NCBI GenBank assembly: GCA_937885475.1
Contig: CAKZZR010000146.1
Coordinates: forward strand, 1 to 24,280
From: an uncultured Treponema sp.
Lineage (GTDB): Bacteria > Spirochaetota > Spirochaetia > Treponematales > Treponemataceae
Direction of reading: 5' to 3'
DNA: 24,280 bases
Shown: piece by piece, positions 15,062 to 22,417 of the stretch
How the letters are laid out: each line of letters begins with the position of its first letter
Numbering within the stretch: position 1 is the first letter of the stretch
Notes under the pieces: generated by a model
Database searches by the model: none
Told to the model about the DNA's origin: nothing
What the model saw: only the letters and a program-made list of their open reading frames with translations
Position numbers and translations under genes: made by a program

Positions 15062-15601
15062 TCACAGCGCAAACCAATAATTGTACTTCGTGCAGTAATC
15101 AATCGTGTTGTTGCGCTCAGAAATAAACTTTGCGGGATTTCCGCCACAAATAGTGAACGAATCGACCGATTTTGTAACAACGCTACCGGGAAGAATCACC
15201 GCGCCGTCTCCAATGACAACGCCCGGCATAATCAGCACATTGGAGAACACAAAACAATTGTCGCCGATTTTGACCGCCGCGCCTTTTGTCTCAAACTGCG
15301 GGGAACGGATATTGTGTCCGAGCGTGTAGATTTTTGTGTTATGCGCAATTGCCGTGTTCGAGCCTATTTCAATTCCGCGGCGGTTATCAAGATAGCAGCC
15401 AAAATTCACAACAGAGTGTTTTCCCATCTTGAATTTTCCAATATGGAAAAACTTGCAACCACGATGAATTGAAGAAGAAAGCGGCACTTTAATGCCGAAC
15501 AGAAAAAGCCAAAGATTCCGTAGCGGATAGGGAAAAATTTCTTTTGTAAGATTCAAGAATGCGGTAAGGAAAAATTTCATTTGAAGGAGGACTGTCAGCA
15601 T
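15062..15601 (-). CDS. Left-handed beta-helix (hexapeptide) acyltransferase, WbbJ/CatB-like
   Basis: 179 residues. An N-terminal helical part (about 1-45) is followed by hexapeptide-repeat coils: VNFGCYLDNRRGIEIGSNTAIAHN, read here as IGSNTAIAHN, then VKIGDNCFVFSNVLIM and VVIGDGAVILPGSVV. A GGNPAKFI closing segment is typical of O-acetyltransferases of surface polysaccharides. The likely His acceptor is in the LGHNI stretch. The start ATG at 15601 overlaps the end of the upstream glycosyltransferase gene by seven bases, so translation is probably coupled. It is the last gene of the polysaccharide cluster and adds an O-acetyl (or other acyl) group to the glycan; the exact acceptor is unknown. 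Confidence 0.87.
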   Translation of the reverse strand: MLTVLLQMKFFLTAFLNLTKEIFPYPLRNLWLFLFGIKVPLSSSIHRGCKFFHIGKFKMGKHSVVNFGCYLDNRRGIEIGSNTAIAHNTKIYTLGHNIRSPQFETKGAAVKIGDNCFVFSNVLIMPGVVIGDGAVILPGSVVTKSVDSFTICGGNPAKFISERNNTIDYCTKYNYWFAL

Positions 15602-16521
15602 ATATTGTCACATCCTGCATTCAAAAGCTTTATAAATTCTGCTTCATTTATATCATAATGATTTAAAATGTTTTTGAACTGTTCGTCATTTTTTTCAAGT
15701 CCTACATTAAACTGCGCTAATGTTTTGCCACACTCTAATCCATATTCTCTGTACGGATTCACATATTTAACATTTGTATAAGATTTTTCAATCTGCATTA
15801 TTTTTGTTCTATTCAAAACAGCCATAAAATAATCCCAGATATCATCTGCAAATGGAGACAGTTTCATAAACACTTCTGATTTTATAACATCAGAATGCAA
15901 GGAATTTGGTGGAAAAAGTGTACCACAACCACTCAGAATAAGATTTTTAAGCGATGGCACCGTTTTCTTTTTATTAAAAGACCATTCCGAATACGGCTTT
16001 AGTTTGCCATCCGCAAAAGCTATTTTTGCAGTAAGGTGACAGACAATTATATTTGGATTTTTCAAATGTGCTTTCCATAGTTTTTCAAGCCAATCTTTCG
16101 GATAAAACAAATCATCGTCTGCCGTGACAATAATTTTGTCAGGATAAAGCGCTAGAGTTGGTATCAGTTTTTTGTATGATTTCAAATCTTCCGTCTGCCG
16201 ATACTCAACACCATATTGCTCAAACCGTTTTAGCAGGGGCGGCAACGCGATAAAATCTTTTTCTGCAAGATTGACAATAATTTTCTTTGGTCGCACCGTC
16301 TGTGCAACGAGCGAATAGAGCGTGTATTGCAATTCATTCAATCGTGCGCCATACGAGGTGAGCGAAACAATGACATCCACTTTTTCTCGCGCGGGAATTG
16401 TTCGCAATTTTTGAATCTTCCTATCAACCCGCCTTTTATTCACCTTTTTGCGGAAAATGATAAAAAATAATTCACGCGTAATCGAACATCGCAACACAAA
16501 ATTTCTAATTTTTTGATTCAT
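15595..16521 (-). CDS. GT-A-type glycosyltransferase (GT2-like)
   Basis: 308 residues, cytoplasmic or membrane-associated. A basic N-terminus (about 1-47) precedes a GT-A domain that starts VDVIVSLTSYGARL. The metal/nucleotide site is visible as VTADDDLFYPKDWL (three Asp near residues 139-141). Segments such as ILSGCGTLFPPNSL and FADDIWDYFMAV match the conserved second half of this small family, where the DD may contribute the catalytic base. The sugar donor and acceptor cannot be read from sequence. It starts 18 bases after the polymerase gene and overlaps the acyltransferase start by seven bases, so it is part of the same operon. The sequence is AT-rich compared with the core genes. Confidence 0.8.
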   Translation of the reverse strand: MNQKIRNFVLRCSITRELFFIIFRKKVNKRRVDRKIQKLRTIPAREKVDVIVSLTSYGARLNELQYTLYSLVAQTVRPKKIIVNLAEKDFIALPPLLKRFEQYGVEYRQTEDLKSYKKLIPTLALYPDKIIVTADDDLFYPKDWLEKLWKAHLKNPNIIVCHLTAKIAFADGKLKPYSEWSFNKKKTVPSLKNLILSGCGTLFPPNSLHSDVIKSEVFMKLSPFADDIWDYFMAVLNRTKIMQIEKSYTNVKYVNPYREYGLECGKTLAQFNVGLEKNDEQFKNILNHYDINEAEFIKLLNAGCDNIC

Positions 16522-16539
16522 GCTACACAGCCCCCATAT

Positions 16540-17730
16540 TTAAAAGAAATTGTAAAATCCTCCGATTTTATAATAGTCCAAGCCATATCGTGGCATAGCA
16601 ACTACAAAACCATAGAAATTGAAAGTGACATATATGACTAAAAACAGTCGCACGAATAACGGAATCATTATTTCGTTCTTTTTTGGCGTATATGTTTTCC
16701 ACAGTTCCGCTATGACAATCGCCGTTGACAGTCGGGTAAAATAAATCATTCTGAACATTATCGAAGTCATCAGAAGTTCAAAATCATAAATATAAAAACT
16801 GCACATAAAAATAACAAAATGAAGAGCAATGTTTTTGTTGGAAAAGAACCGTTTGCGTCGGTAAATAATTGCAAAAAGAATACAAAGATTTGTGAAATAG
16901 GTTTTATAGGCGGGGGTTGCCTCCAATCCGGCATAAAGCAAAAATCTTTTATAAAATGAAAGGAAATTAACAAGTATGAGCTGACCGGCATATCCCAAAA
17001 TAAAAAAGAGCGCGAACCAAAACAAGAAAGTTCTGAAAGACGCTCTTTTATAAATGAAATACATTACTAATATTGGTAAGATAAACAATCCGAGCGTGTG
17101 AACCCCCACTGAAATAAAAGTCCATACAAGAATCTTTAAGTTTTTGCAAACATTTGCCATTTTTGATTTTGACGGCTGTTGAAGTTCGCTGAAAACCAAT
17201 AGCCCTGCTGAAACAGAAATTCCCGTCCGCATAATACAATATGATTGGACTACAAAGGCGAATACCAAGCAAAAAACTGCCAAAAACAAAATAAATGATG
17301 GTTCCTGATGTGTTGTATAAAAAAATCGCACCAACGCATAATACATAAATGAAAAGAACAAAATCAAAACCACATTGTACGAATCTGTGACCTGACGGAG
17401 CAGCCAATTCACCGTCATATAAAGATACTCTTGCTCATACGCTTCTAGGTACGAGTTTAAAGACGAATAGTTTGCGGCATCGTCAAAAAAAGATTTGTAG
17501 TTCCCTTGGTCATATATGCCAGCATAAATATCCTGAAAAGCGGCAAAACAGACAAAAAGAACGGAAATAAATAATACAACGGGGACATATCGTGTATTTG
17601 CGTTTATCGAATACAGTTTTCCCGATAATTCCCAATTTCCCGTTTTAGGAATAATAACTATGGGTTTTGCAACGCAGGAAATAATCACTGAGAAAACGAC
17701 TCCGAATGAAAATAAAACTGGTAAATCCAT
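16540..17730 (-). CDS. EpsG/Wzy-like polysaccharide polymerase
   Basis: 396 residues from ATG at 17730, with about ten hydrophobic helices spread over the whole length, so it is an inner-membrane protein. I chose this start because it has AGAGG about seven bases upstream and begins one base after the upstream gene's stop. A longer reading would run 76 bases into that gene and has no ribosome-binding site. The central YCIMRTGISVSAGLLVFSE segment and the HTLGLFILPILVMYFI stretch resemble the EpsG family, which polymerises repeat units of exopolysaccharide or O-antigen. The position between glycosyltransferases supports this. Family assignment is by topology and short motifs, so another glycan-export role is possible. 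Confidence 0.75.
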   Translation of the reverse strand: MDLPVLFSFGVVFSVIISCVAKPIVIIPKTGNWELSGKLYSINANTRYVPVVLFISVLFVCFAAFQDIYAGIYDQGNYKSFFDDAANYSSLNSYLEAYEQEYLYMTVNWLLRQVTDSYNVVLILFFSFMYYALVRFFYTTHQEPSFILFLAVFCLVFAFVVQSYCIMRTGISVSAGLLVFSELQQPSKSKMANVCKNLKILVWTFISVGVHTLGLFILPILVMYFIYKRASFRTFLFWFALFFILGYAGQLILVNFLSFYKRFLLYAGLEATPAYKTYFTNLCILFAIIYRRKRFFSNKNIALHFVIFMCSFYIYDFELLMTSIMFRMIYFTRLSTAIVIAELWKTYTPKKNEIMIPLFVRLFLVIYVTFNFYGFVVAMPRYGLDYYKIGGFYNFF

Positions 17731-17731
17731 A

Positions 17732-18799
17732 TCAAATCCTCTGAAGTAAGTCTTCCCATTTTTCTGCAATAGATGCTGCCGAAAATCTGTCCGAATATTT
17801 TCTGGCATTTATGCCAAATTGTTTTCTTTTTTCTGTGTTTTCAGCGAGTTCAATAATTTTCTTTGCAAGTTCAGCAGTGTCATACAAAGGAACCAAAAAT
17901 CCGGTTTCATTTTGCATTATTATTTCGGAAGGACCTGTAGGGCAATCAAAACTAACAGCCGGCAATCCCAAATACTGTGACTCTAATAAGACCATAGGAA
18001 GCCCCTCATAGCGTGAACTCATTACATATATTGATGATTTTAGAAATTCTTCTTTTATATTTGGAGTCGGCTCGTTTATAAAAACAAAATCTTCAAGATA
18101 TAAATATGATATTTTCTGTAAAAGCTCAATTTTCTTTTCCCCATCTCCAAAAATATCCAAATGCCAATCTGGAATTTCCTTTTTGAGAATCACGGCAGCA
18201 TCCAGCAAAAAATCAAAGCCCTTTTGCGGTTCTAAACGACCGACGGCAATTATCCTTTTTTCTTCACAAGCCGCAGTTTCATTGCTTGTAAATGAAATTG
18301 AATTCGGAATGATAAAAAGCCTGTCTCGCTTTATAAAAGTGTAATGCTTTGAATCCGCCTGGGTCAGCAAAACCACCGCATCCAAACGCGGGTATATCAT
18401 CCGCCGTAAAACCCGCTGTCGAAAACACGCGCTCTCATAATTAAAATGCTCACAACCGACCGTTTTCACATATCGCTTAAGCAGCGTAATCATTGCATTG
18501 ACGGTAGAGATTGTAGCAATAAAAACAGAGTCTCTGTTTTTATTGGCAATTTGCTTCAGTTTTTTGAACATTTGAAAATATACAAAAATCTTGCCGAAGG
18601 CTGATGAATGAAATATATCCGTTCCCAAATGTTCAATTCGGACTTTCTCATGCAATGGAAAATATGACTTACCGCTGATTGTGTCACGGGAAAGCAATGT
18701 AACCTCGTGATTTGTTATCAAACTGTTTGCCAAATTGCAGACCGCTCGTTCCATTCCGGCGTGGCGGGTAATGTCATTTATCAGAATGTATATCTTCAT
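17732..18799 (-). CDS. GT4-family glycosyltransferase
   Basis: 355 residues, with the GT-B fold in two Rossmann halves. The N-terminal half begins MKIYILINDITRHAGMERAVCNLA, the acceptor-side glycine/glutamate loop. The C-terminal half has IIAVGRLEPQKGFDFLLDA and the E-x7-E donor motif in SRYEGLPMVLLESQYLGLPAV. Such enzymes transfer a sugar from a nucleotide donor with retention, in the cytoplasm at the membrane face. The start has AGGAATGAGGC upstream and lies nine bases after the GT32 gene. The next gene starts one base after its stop, so the operon is tightly packed. Donor and acceptor are unknown. Confidence 0.9.
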   Translation of the reverse strand: MKIYILINDITRHAGMERAVCNLANSLITNHEVTLLSRDTISGKSYFPLHEKVRIEHLGTDIFHSSAFGKIFVYFQMFKKLKQIANKNRDSVFIATISTVNAMITLLKRYVKTVGCEHFNYESACFRQRVLRRMIYPRLDAVVLLTQADSKHYTFIKRDRLFIIPNSISFTSNETAACEEKRIIAVGRLEPQKGFDFLLDAAVILKKEIPDWHLDIFGDGEKKIELLQKISYLYLEDFVFINEPTPNIKEEFLKSSIYVMSSRYEGLPMVLLESQYLGLPAVSFDCPTGPSEIIMQNETGFLVPLYDTAELAKKIIELAENTEKRKQFGINARKYSDRFSAASIAEKWEDLLQRI

Positions 18800-18808
18800 G
18801 CCTCATTC

Positions 18809-19618
18809 CTATTTTGAACTTGTGAACAGCTTTGTTACGCCATTAGCAAGGAAACCCAAAAAACCTCGTTTTTTGATAGAAAAAGAACAAGCTCCGAAAA
18901 ATATTATTATTTTTGCAGTAGCTTTATTATGTTTGGCATACACTTTTCTCCGAAATTCTACAAACTGTTTATCAATTGCAGAATACCAGCTGCTATCAAA
19001 GTGATGAATTGTGTATGTATTATCAGTGATAATTAAATTGCCAGTTTTAAAATCTTTCGGACAAAAATATTCGCTTGGATAAATCATCGTATCTGCAACG
19101 AACTGCATTATGTCCTGCTCCACAAAGCCGTGCGATTTGAAAATATCCGAAACTCGTTCAACAACCGTTTTCAAATTAAGCGAGCCGTCCGTATTTACAA
19201 ACCGTTCATTCTGATATGAGTCCAAAATTTCGCGGTAAATGGGGCTCGCCGCCGGGCTTGCGATGCCGAGCCCGGCGGCGAGAAGGGGGCGAAGCCCCTT
19301 CTCAACGCCGATAAACGCTCCGCGCTCGATAATCGGACGCAAATCTTTTATCACTTCCACGTCGGTGTCAAAATACACTCCGCCATATTGATATAAAATA
19401 TCGAATCGGGCATAGTCGCTCACAAAGGCATACTTTTTCGCGTCATACGCCTGCGCAGTGTACGGGATTTTGCGAACATCGTAGTTCGATTCATTCCATT
19501 CCTTGATTTCGTAGTCGGGCAGGAACTTTTTCCACGAGGCAATGCATTTTTGCGCCAGTTCAGGAAGCGGATTCCCACCGAACCAGCAGTAATGGATTAT
19601 TTTTGGTATAGATGCCAT
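18809..19618 (-). CDS. GT32-family glycosyltransferase (capsular polysaccharide synthesis type)
   Basis: 269 residues. It opens with IPKIIHYCWFGGNPLPELAQ, the hallmark of the Gly_transf_sug family. The DxD motif is in YGGVYFDTDVEVIK. A C-terminal hydrophobic stretch (IIIFFGACSF) may attach it to the membrane. GGAG lies seven bases before the ATG at 19618. Residues about 106-124 (EKGLRPLLAAGLGIASPAAS) are encoded by a very GC-rich patch that forms two perfect hairpins, although the surrounding gene is AT-rich. Length compared with relatives I can recall is near normal, so this is a local sequence replacement and not a large insertion. It is the first gene after the AAA ATPase. A C9A8 tract lies in the upstream gap. 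Confidence 0.9.
   Translation of the reverse strand: MASIPKIIHYCWFGGNPLPELAQKCIASWKKFLPDYEIKEWNESNYDVRKIPYTAQAYDAKKYAFVSDYARFDILYQYGGVYFDTDVEVIKDLRPIIERGAFIGVEKGLRPLLAAGLGIASPAASPIYREILDSYQNERFVNTDGSLNLKTVVERVSDIFKSHGFVEQDIMQFVADTMIYPSEYFCPKDFKTGNLIITDNTYTIHHFDSSWYSAIDKQFVEFRRKVYAKHNKATAKIIIFFGACSFSIKKRGFLGFLANGVTKLFTSSK
19245..19303. repeat. Two overlapping perfect GC-rich hairpins inside the GT32 gene
   Basis: CTCGCCGCCGGGCT (19245-19258) pairs with 19269-19282 (14 bp, 10-base loop). GAGAAGGGG (19280-19288) pairs with CCCCTTCTC (19295-19303) (9 bp, 6-base loop). The two hairpins share three bases. They stand out within an AT-rich gene. Confidence 0.85.
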
Positions 19619-19667
19619 GACGCAACTCCTTTTCTAAAACTAAGTTTGCGTTCAATGACAATTTCTA

Positions 19668-19684
19668 TTTTTTTTGGGGGGGGG
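19668..19684. repeat. T8G9 homopolymer tract (C9A8 on the coding strand) upstream of GT32
   Basis: Eight T (19668-19675) followed by nine G (19676-19684), in the 73-base gap between the AAA ATPase stop and the GT32 start. It is a candidate slipped-strand site that could change promoter spacing or transcript structure for the downstream glycosyltransferase operon. Confidence 0.8.
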
Positions 19685-19691
19685 AAGAAAA

Positions 19692-20966
19692 CTACAGCGG
19701 AAGAATATCCTTATCCAAAAGAAATTCTATCACATTGCAGTGCATGATGCCGTCATTATCCAAAAATTTATGTGGAATATCATTTTGGACAATTATCTTT
19801 GAGAAAAAATCTTTGGCAAGTTTCAAAGAATCCAGTTCCGCATTGATTTTTTCATCGGTATTCATCTGCCATGCGGACTGAATATATACGCGCTTGTCTC
19901 CGTTGTTCACCACGAAGTCAATTTCTTTCTGAGCATTTGCGCCTTTCCGCCGGTCAACGACAACGCCTATATCCACAGCATAGCCTCTTGAAAGAAGCTC
20001 ATTGTATATAATATTTTCCATGATGTGCCCGGAATCAAACTGTCTGAAGCCAAGTCTTGCATTCCGCAAACCGATGTCCGTGAAGTAATACTTGTTCGGA
20101 TAATCAAAGTAGTGCTTCCCCTTGACATCGTACCGCTTTGCCTCGCTTATCAAAAAAGCATCCTCACAATAGCGTATATAATCGCTTACCGTATTCACGC
20201 TCAGTTTTTCATTTTTCATGCTTTTCAACGAATTGGTGACATTGAGCGGATTCGTAAGCGAGCTAATCATAGAACTGAGCAAGTCCAATATGTTCTCCAG
20301 AATGTCAGTCCGCTCAATTTTTTTTCGTTCCACAATATCCTTAACATACACTTCATTAAAAAGCGATGCCAGATACTGCCTGTACTGTGCGGGATTTTTT
20401 AAATGCAGAAGATACGGAAGCCCTCCATATAACATATATTCGTCAAAATCATCCCGCTTATCACCGTTTCTAGCCTCATGATATTCAGAAAAACTCAACG
20501 GATACACATGTATCTGAGACGACCGCCCGCGAAACTCCGTCGCAATGTCCGTGGAGAGCATTTTTGAGTTGCTTCCGGTAACATAAACATCAAGATTCTT
20601 GTAATCCTTCAACTCATTGAGCATGTCATACAGGGTAATCTCATATCCGGGGTTATCTTCATCAGGAACAGAATGGCAGAACTGCACCTCATCAATGAAA
20701 AGATAGAATTTCTCCGACCTTCCAGACAATATACCTTCAACATAATCGGCAAGCGAAACAGGATTTCTGTATTTTGCATACGCCCGCTTATCAAGCGGAA
20801 TTTTTATAATGCAATCAGCGGAAACATTGTTTTCTATAAGATAATCGTAAAAAAGCTCAAACAGAAGCGTAGACTTACCGCAACGCCTGATTCCTGTTAT
20901 GACTTTTACCTGACCGTCCCACATGTAATCAATTATTTTCTGAAGATATACAGTTCTCTTTATCAT
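19692..20966 (-). CDS. AAA_14/DUF4143-family ATPase
   Basis: 424 residues from ATG at 20966. AAGGGA precedes this ATG, and the protein then begins MIKRTVYLQKIIDYMWDGQ as family members do. An upstream in-frame extension of 64 codons has no ribosome-binding site and covers the promoter region. Walker A is GIRRCGKST and Walker B is FYLFIDEVQ. The sensor-like VTGSNSKML and the FRGRSSQIHVYPLSFSEY stretch (read as FRGRSS and YPLSFSEY) are typical. The C-terminal DUF4143 part has a PD-(D/E)xK-like KEIDFVV followed by VYIQSAWQ, with Gln and no Lys at the last position. The cellular role of this abundant family is not established. It sits among glycan genes but has its own promoter, and it looks like an insertion into the cluster. 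Confidence 0.88.
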   Translation of the reverse strand: MIKRTVYLQKIIDYMWDGQVKVITGIRRCGKSTLLFELFYDYLIENNVSADCIIKIPLDKRAYAKYRNPVSLADYVEGILSGRSEKFYLFIDEVQFCHSVPDEDNPGYEITLYDMLNELKDYKNLDVYVTGSNSKMLSTDIATEFRGRSSQIHVYPLSFSEYHEARNGDKRDDFDEYMLYGGLPYLLHLKNPAQYRQYLASLFNEVYVKDIVERKKIERTDILENILDLLSSMISSLTNPLNVTNSLKSMKNEKLSVNTVSDYIRYCEDAFLISEAKRYDVKGKHYFDYPNKYYFTDIGLRNARLGFRQFDSGHIMENIIYNELLSRGYAVDIGVVVDRRKGANAQKEIDFVVNNGDKRVYIQSAWQMNTDEKINAELDSLKLAKDFFSKIIVQNDIPHKFLDNDGIMHCNVIEFLLDKDILPL

Positions 20967-20996
20967 ATTCCCTTGTCTCAAGCACAAATTATAGTA

Positions 20997-21100
20997 AAAA
21001 CTTACAACGAATACGACGCAAGTTTTCACTATAGACATACCACACAAGGATAAAACTGTCAACACCAGTGAAAACTTACGACGCAAACGCCGCAAGTTTT
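20997..21100. repeat. Two 30-bp direct repeats with palindromic ends around the AAA ATPase promoter
   Basis: Copies at 20997-21026 and 21071-21100 match at 26 of 30 positions. Each begins AAAACTT and ends AAGTTTT, so each is itself an interrupted palindrome. One copy lies just downstream of the predicted start and the other upstream of the -35 box, the layout of paired operators. Confidence 0.8.
21034..21062 (-). promoter_or_regulatory. Candidate promoter of the AAA ATPase gene
   Basis: Reverse strand: perfect TTGACA (21062-21057) and, 17 bases on, TATGTC (21039-21034). The -10 box is weak (TAT only), and TATAGT five bases further would give a spacer of 22. The position between the two 30-bp repeats supports a regulated promoter. 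Confidence 0.45.
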
Positions 21101-21189
21101 CGGTAAGATTTTCCCCTTCCCTCAAAAATAGAAATGTCAAAGAACACTTTGTTTGCAATGCAAACAGTTATAACAGAATTACTCTGTGT

Positions 21190-22353
21190 CTAACTAATAT
21201 CTTTTTTCACACCAGTAAAAAATGAATTCAAAATCTGTCTGCTTCTTTCTATAAAATCCGTGTTTATTTCTTGCGAACGAAGCGAAAGTAAAGTGATGAA
21301 ATCATTTTTCTTTATTTCTGATTTGTGCACTTTAAGATTTGAAAACAAGCTGTCAATCCTGTTATTAGTATTTTTTACACTCCCGCGTAACGGTACGACT
21401 GCAACTTTCTTTTCAAAAAGCAAAGAAAACAAACTGCAATGGAACGAATTCGTTATCACATATTCTGCGTTTGAAAGATACGCAAGCCATTCAGGAATCG
21501 TTAAATACGACTTCTCAATTTCCCCATCATCGTAATCGCACTTCTTCCACCCCTCATTTCCAGAAACATAGACAAGCTCAAAATCATTCGTCCTGCACCA
21601 CGCAGACAGTTTCCGAACAGAAAACGAACAGGTATTTGAAAGCAAATACAAAAAGACATATTTTTTCTTAGGAGGCTGAATTTCAGCAAACAATTGACAA
21701 TACTGCTGTTTTGAAAGCAAAAGCGTCGGGTCGCAAACGACATTTGCTTCAACTCCCATTTTTTTGCAGATTGCCGCTCCAGAGTTTTCCCTAACAGTTA
21801 CAAAATCAAAATCTTTCAGCAGCGGCTTAATTGCTTTTTGCACATCTAGCGACAGCGCATTTCTGCCGAAACTAGCCGCATAAGAGCCTTTTACCGCTCC
21901 CCGCGGAACAAAGTTAAGAAACCAACTGTTAATGACGTTCATATTAAACGCCGTTTCAAAATTCCAAATCTGGTCAGAGCCGACTATATACATATCTGCA
22001 AAGGGAGTCTGCTCTGCTAATTCTTTGTAGCTTGTATATATCCGCTCAGAAGAAACAATATATTCATTCCTGAAGCCGTCAAAATTGCGCTTTCTTTCTT
22101 CCTCGCCACTGGTGTGAAGAGGCTTTGTTTTATCGAATTTCGCGCTGATAATTCCAAGCGTTTGTACTGGGTGTCGTGCCGCGTACAAAGCGCGCTCTTT
22201 GAAAGTGAGCCGCCGGGCGTCATTCGCAGGCTTATAGCGAATCAAAAATGCGTCGTGTCCTAAATCGCGAAGGTATTTTTGGAGCGCATAGCACTGAAGG
22301 AGCTGCCCGTAGTTGTCGTTAGCCCACCAGAATGTCATAATCCCGATTCTCAT
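21190..22353 (-). CDS. Polysaccharide pyruvyl transferase family protein
   Basis: 387 residues from ATG at 22353, preceded by GAGGTG. Upstream in-frame residues are hydrophobic and overlap the previous gene region without a better ribosome-binding site, so I left them out. Family marks: MRIGIMTFWWANDNYGQLLQCYALQ at the start, VGSDQIWN in the middle, DPTLLL, and ITNSFHCSLFSLLF near the C-terminus. Members add ketal-linked pyruvate to sugars of exopolysaccharides or cell-wall glycans using phosphoenolpyruvate. The region resembles the N-terminal half of the next gene upstream, so the locus has two pyruvyl-transferase copies. No membrane segment is evident. The ATG overlaps a TGA in another frame that would be used by a slippage variant of the upstream gene. 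Confidence 0.87.
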   Translation of the reverse strand: MRIGIMTFWWANDNYGQLLQCYALQKYLRDLGHDAFLIRYKPANDARRLTFKERALYAARHPVQTLGIISAKFDKTKPLHTSGEEERKRNFDGFRNEYIVSSERIYTSYKELAEQTPFADMYIVGSDQIWNFETAFNMNVINSWFLNFVPRGAVKGSYAASFGRNALSLDVQKAIKPLLKDFDFVTVRENSGAAICKKMGVEANVVCDPTLLLSKQQYCQLFAEIQPPKKKYVFLYLLSNTCSFSVRKLSAWCRTNDFELVYVSGNEGWKKCDYDDGEIEKSYLTIPEWLAYLSNAEYVITNSFHCSLFSLLFEKKVAVVPLRGSVKNTNNRIDSLFSNLKVHKSEIKKNDFITLLSLRSQEINTDFIERSRQILNSFFTGVKKDIS

Positions 22354-22417
22354 GCTGCACACCTCGATAAAAGAGATGTACAAGCCGATGAGCGAGAGGT
22401 TATAATTGGTAAAATAG

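Noticed and set aside
17731..17808. N-terminal 26-residue extension of the polymerase
   Set aside because: It overlaps the GT4 gene, while ATG at 17730 has AGAGG and sits one base after that gene's stop.
20967..21158. N-terminal 64-residue extension of the AAA ATPase
   Set aside because: No ribosome-binding site at the upstream start. It covers the promoter and repeats, and family members start at MIKR-type sequence with AAGGGA upstream here.
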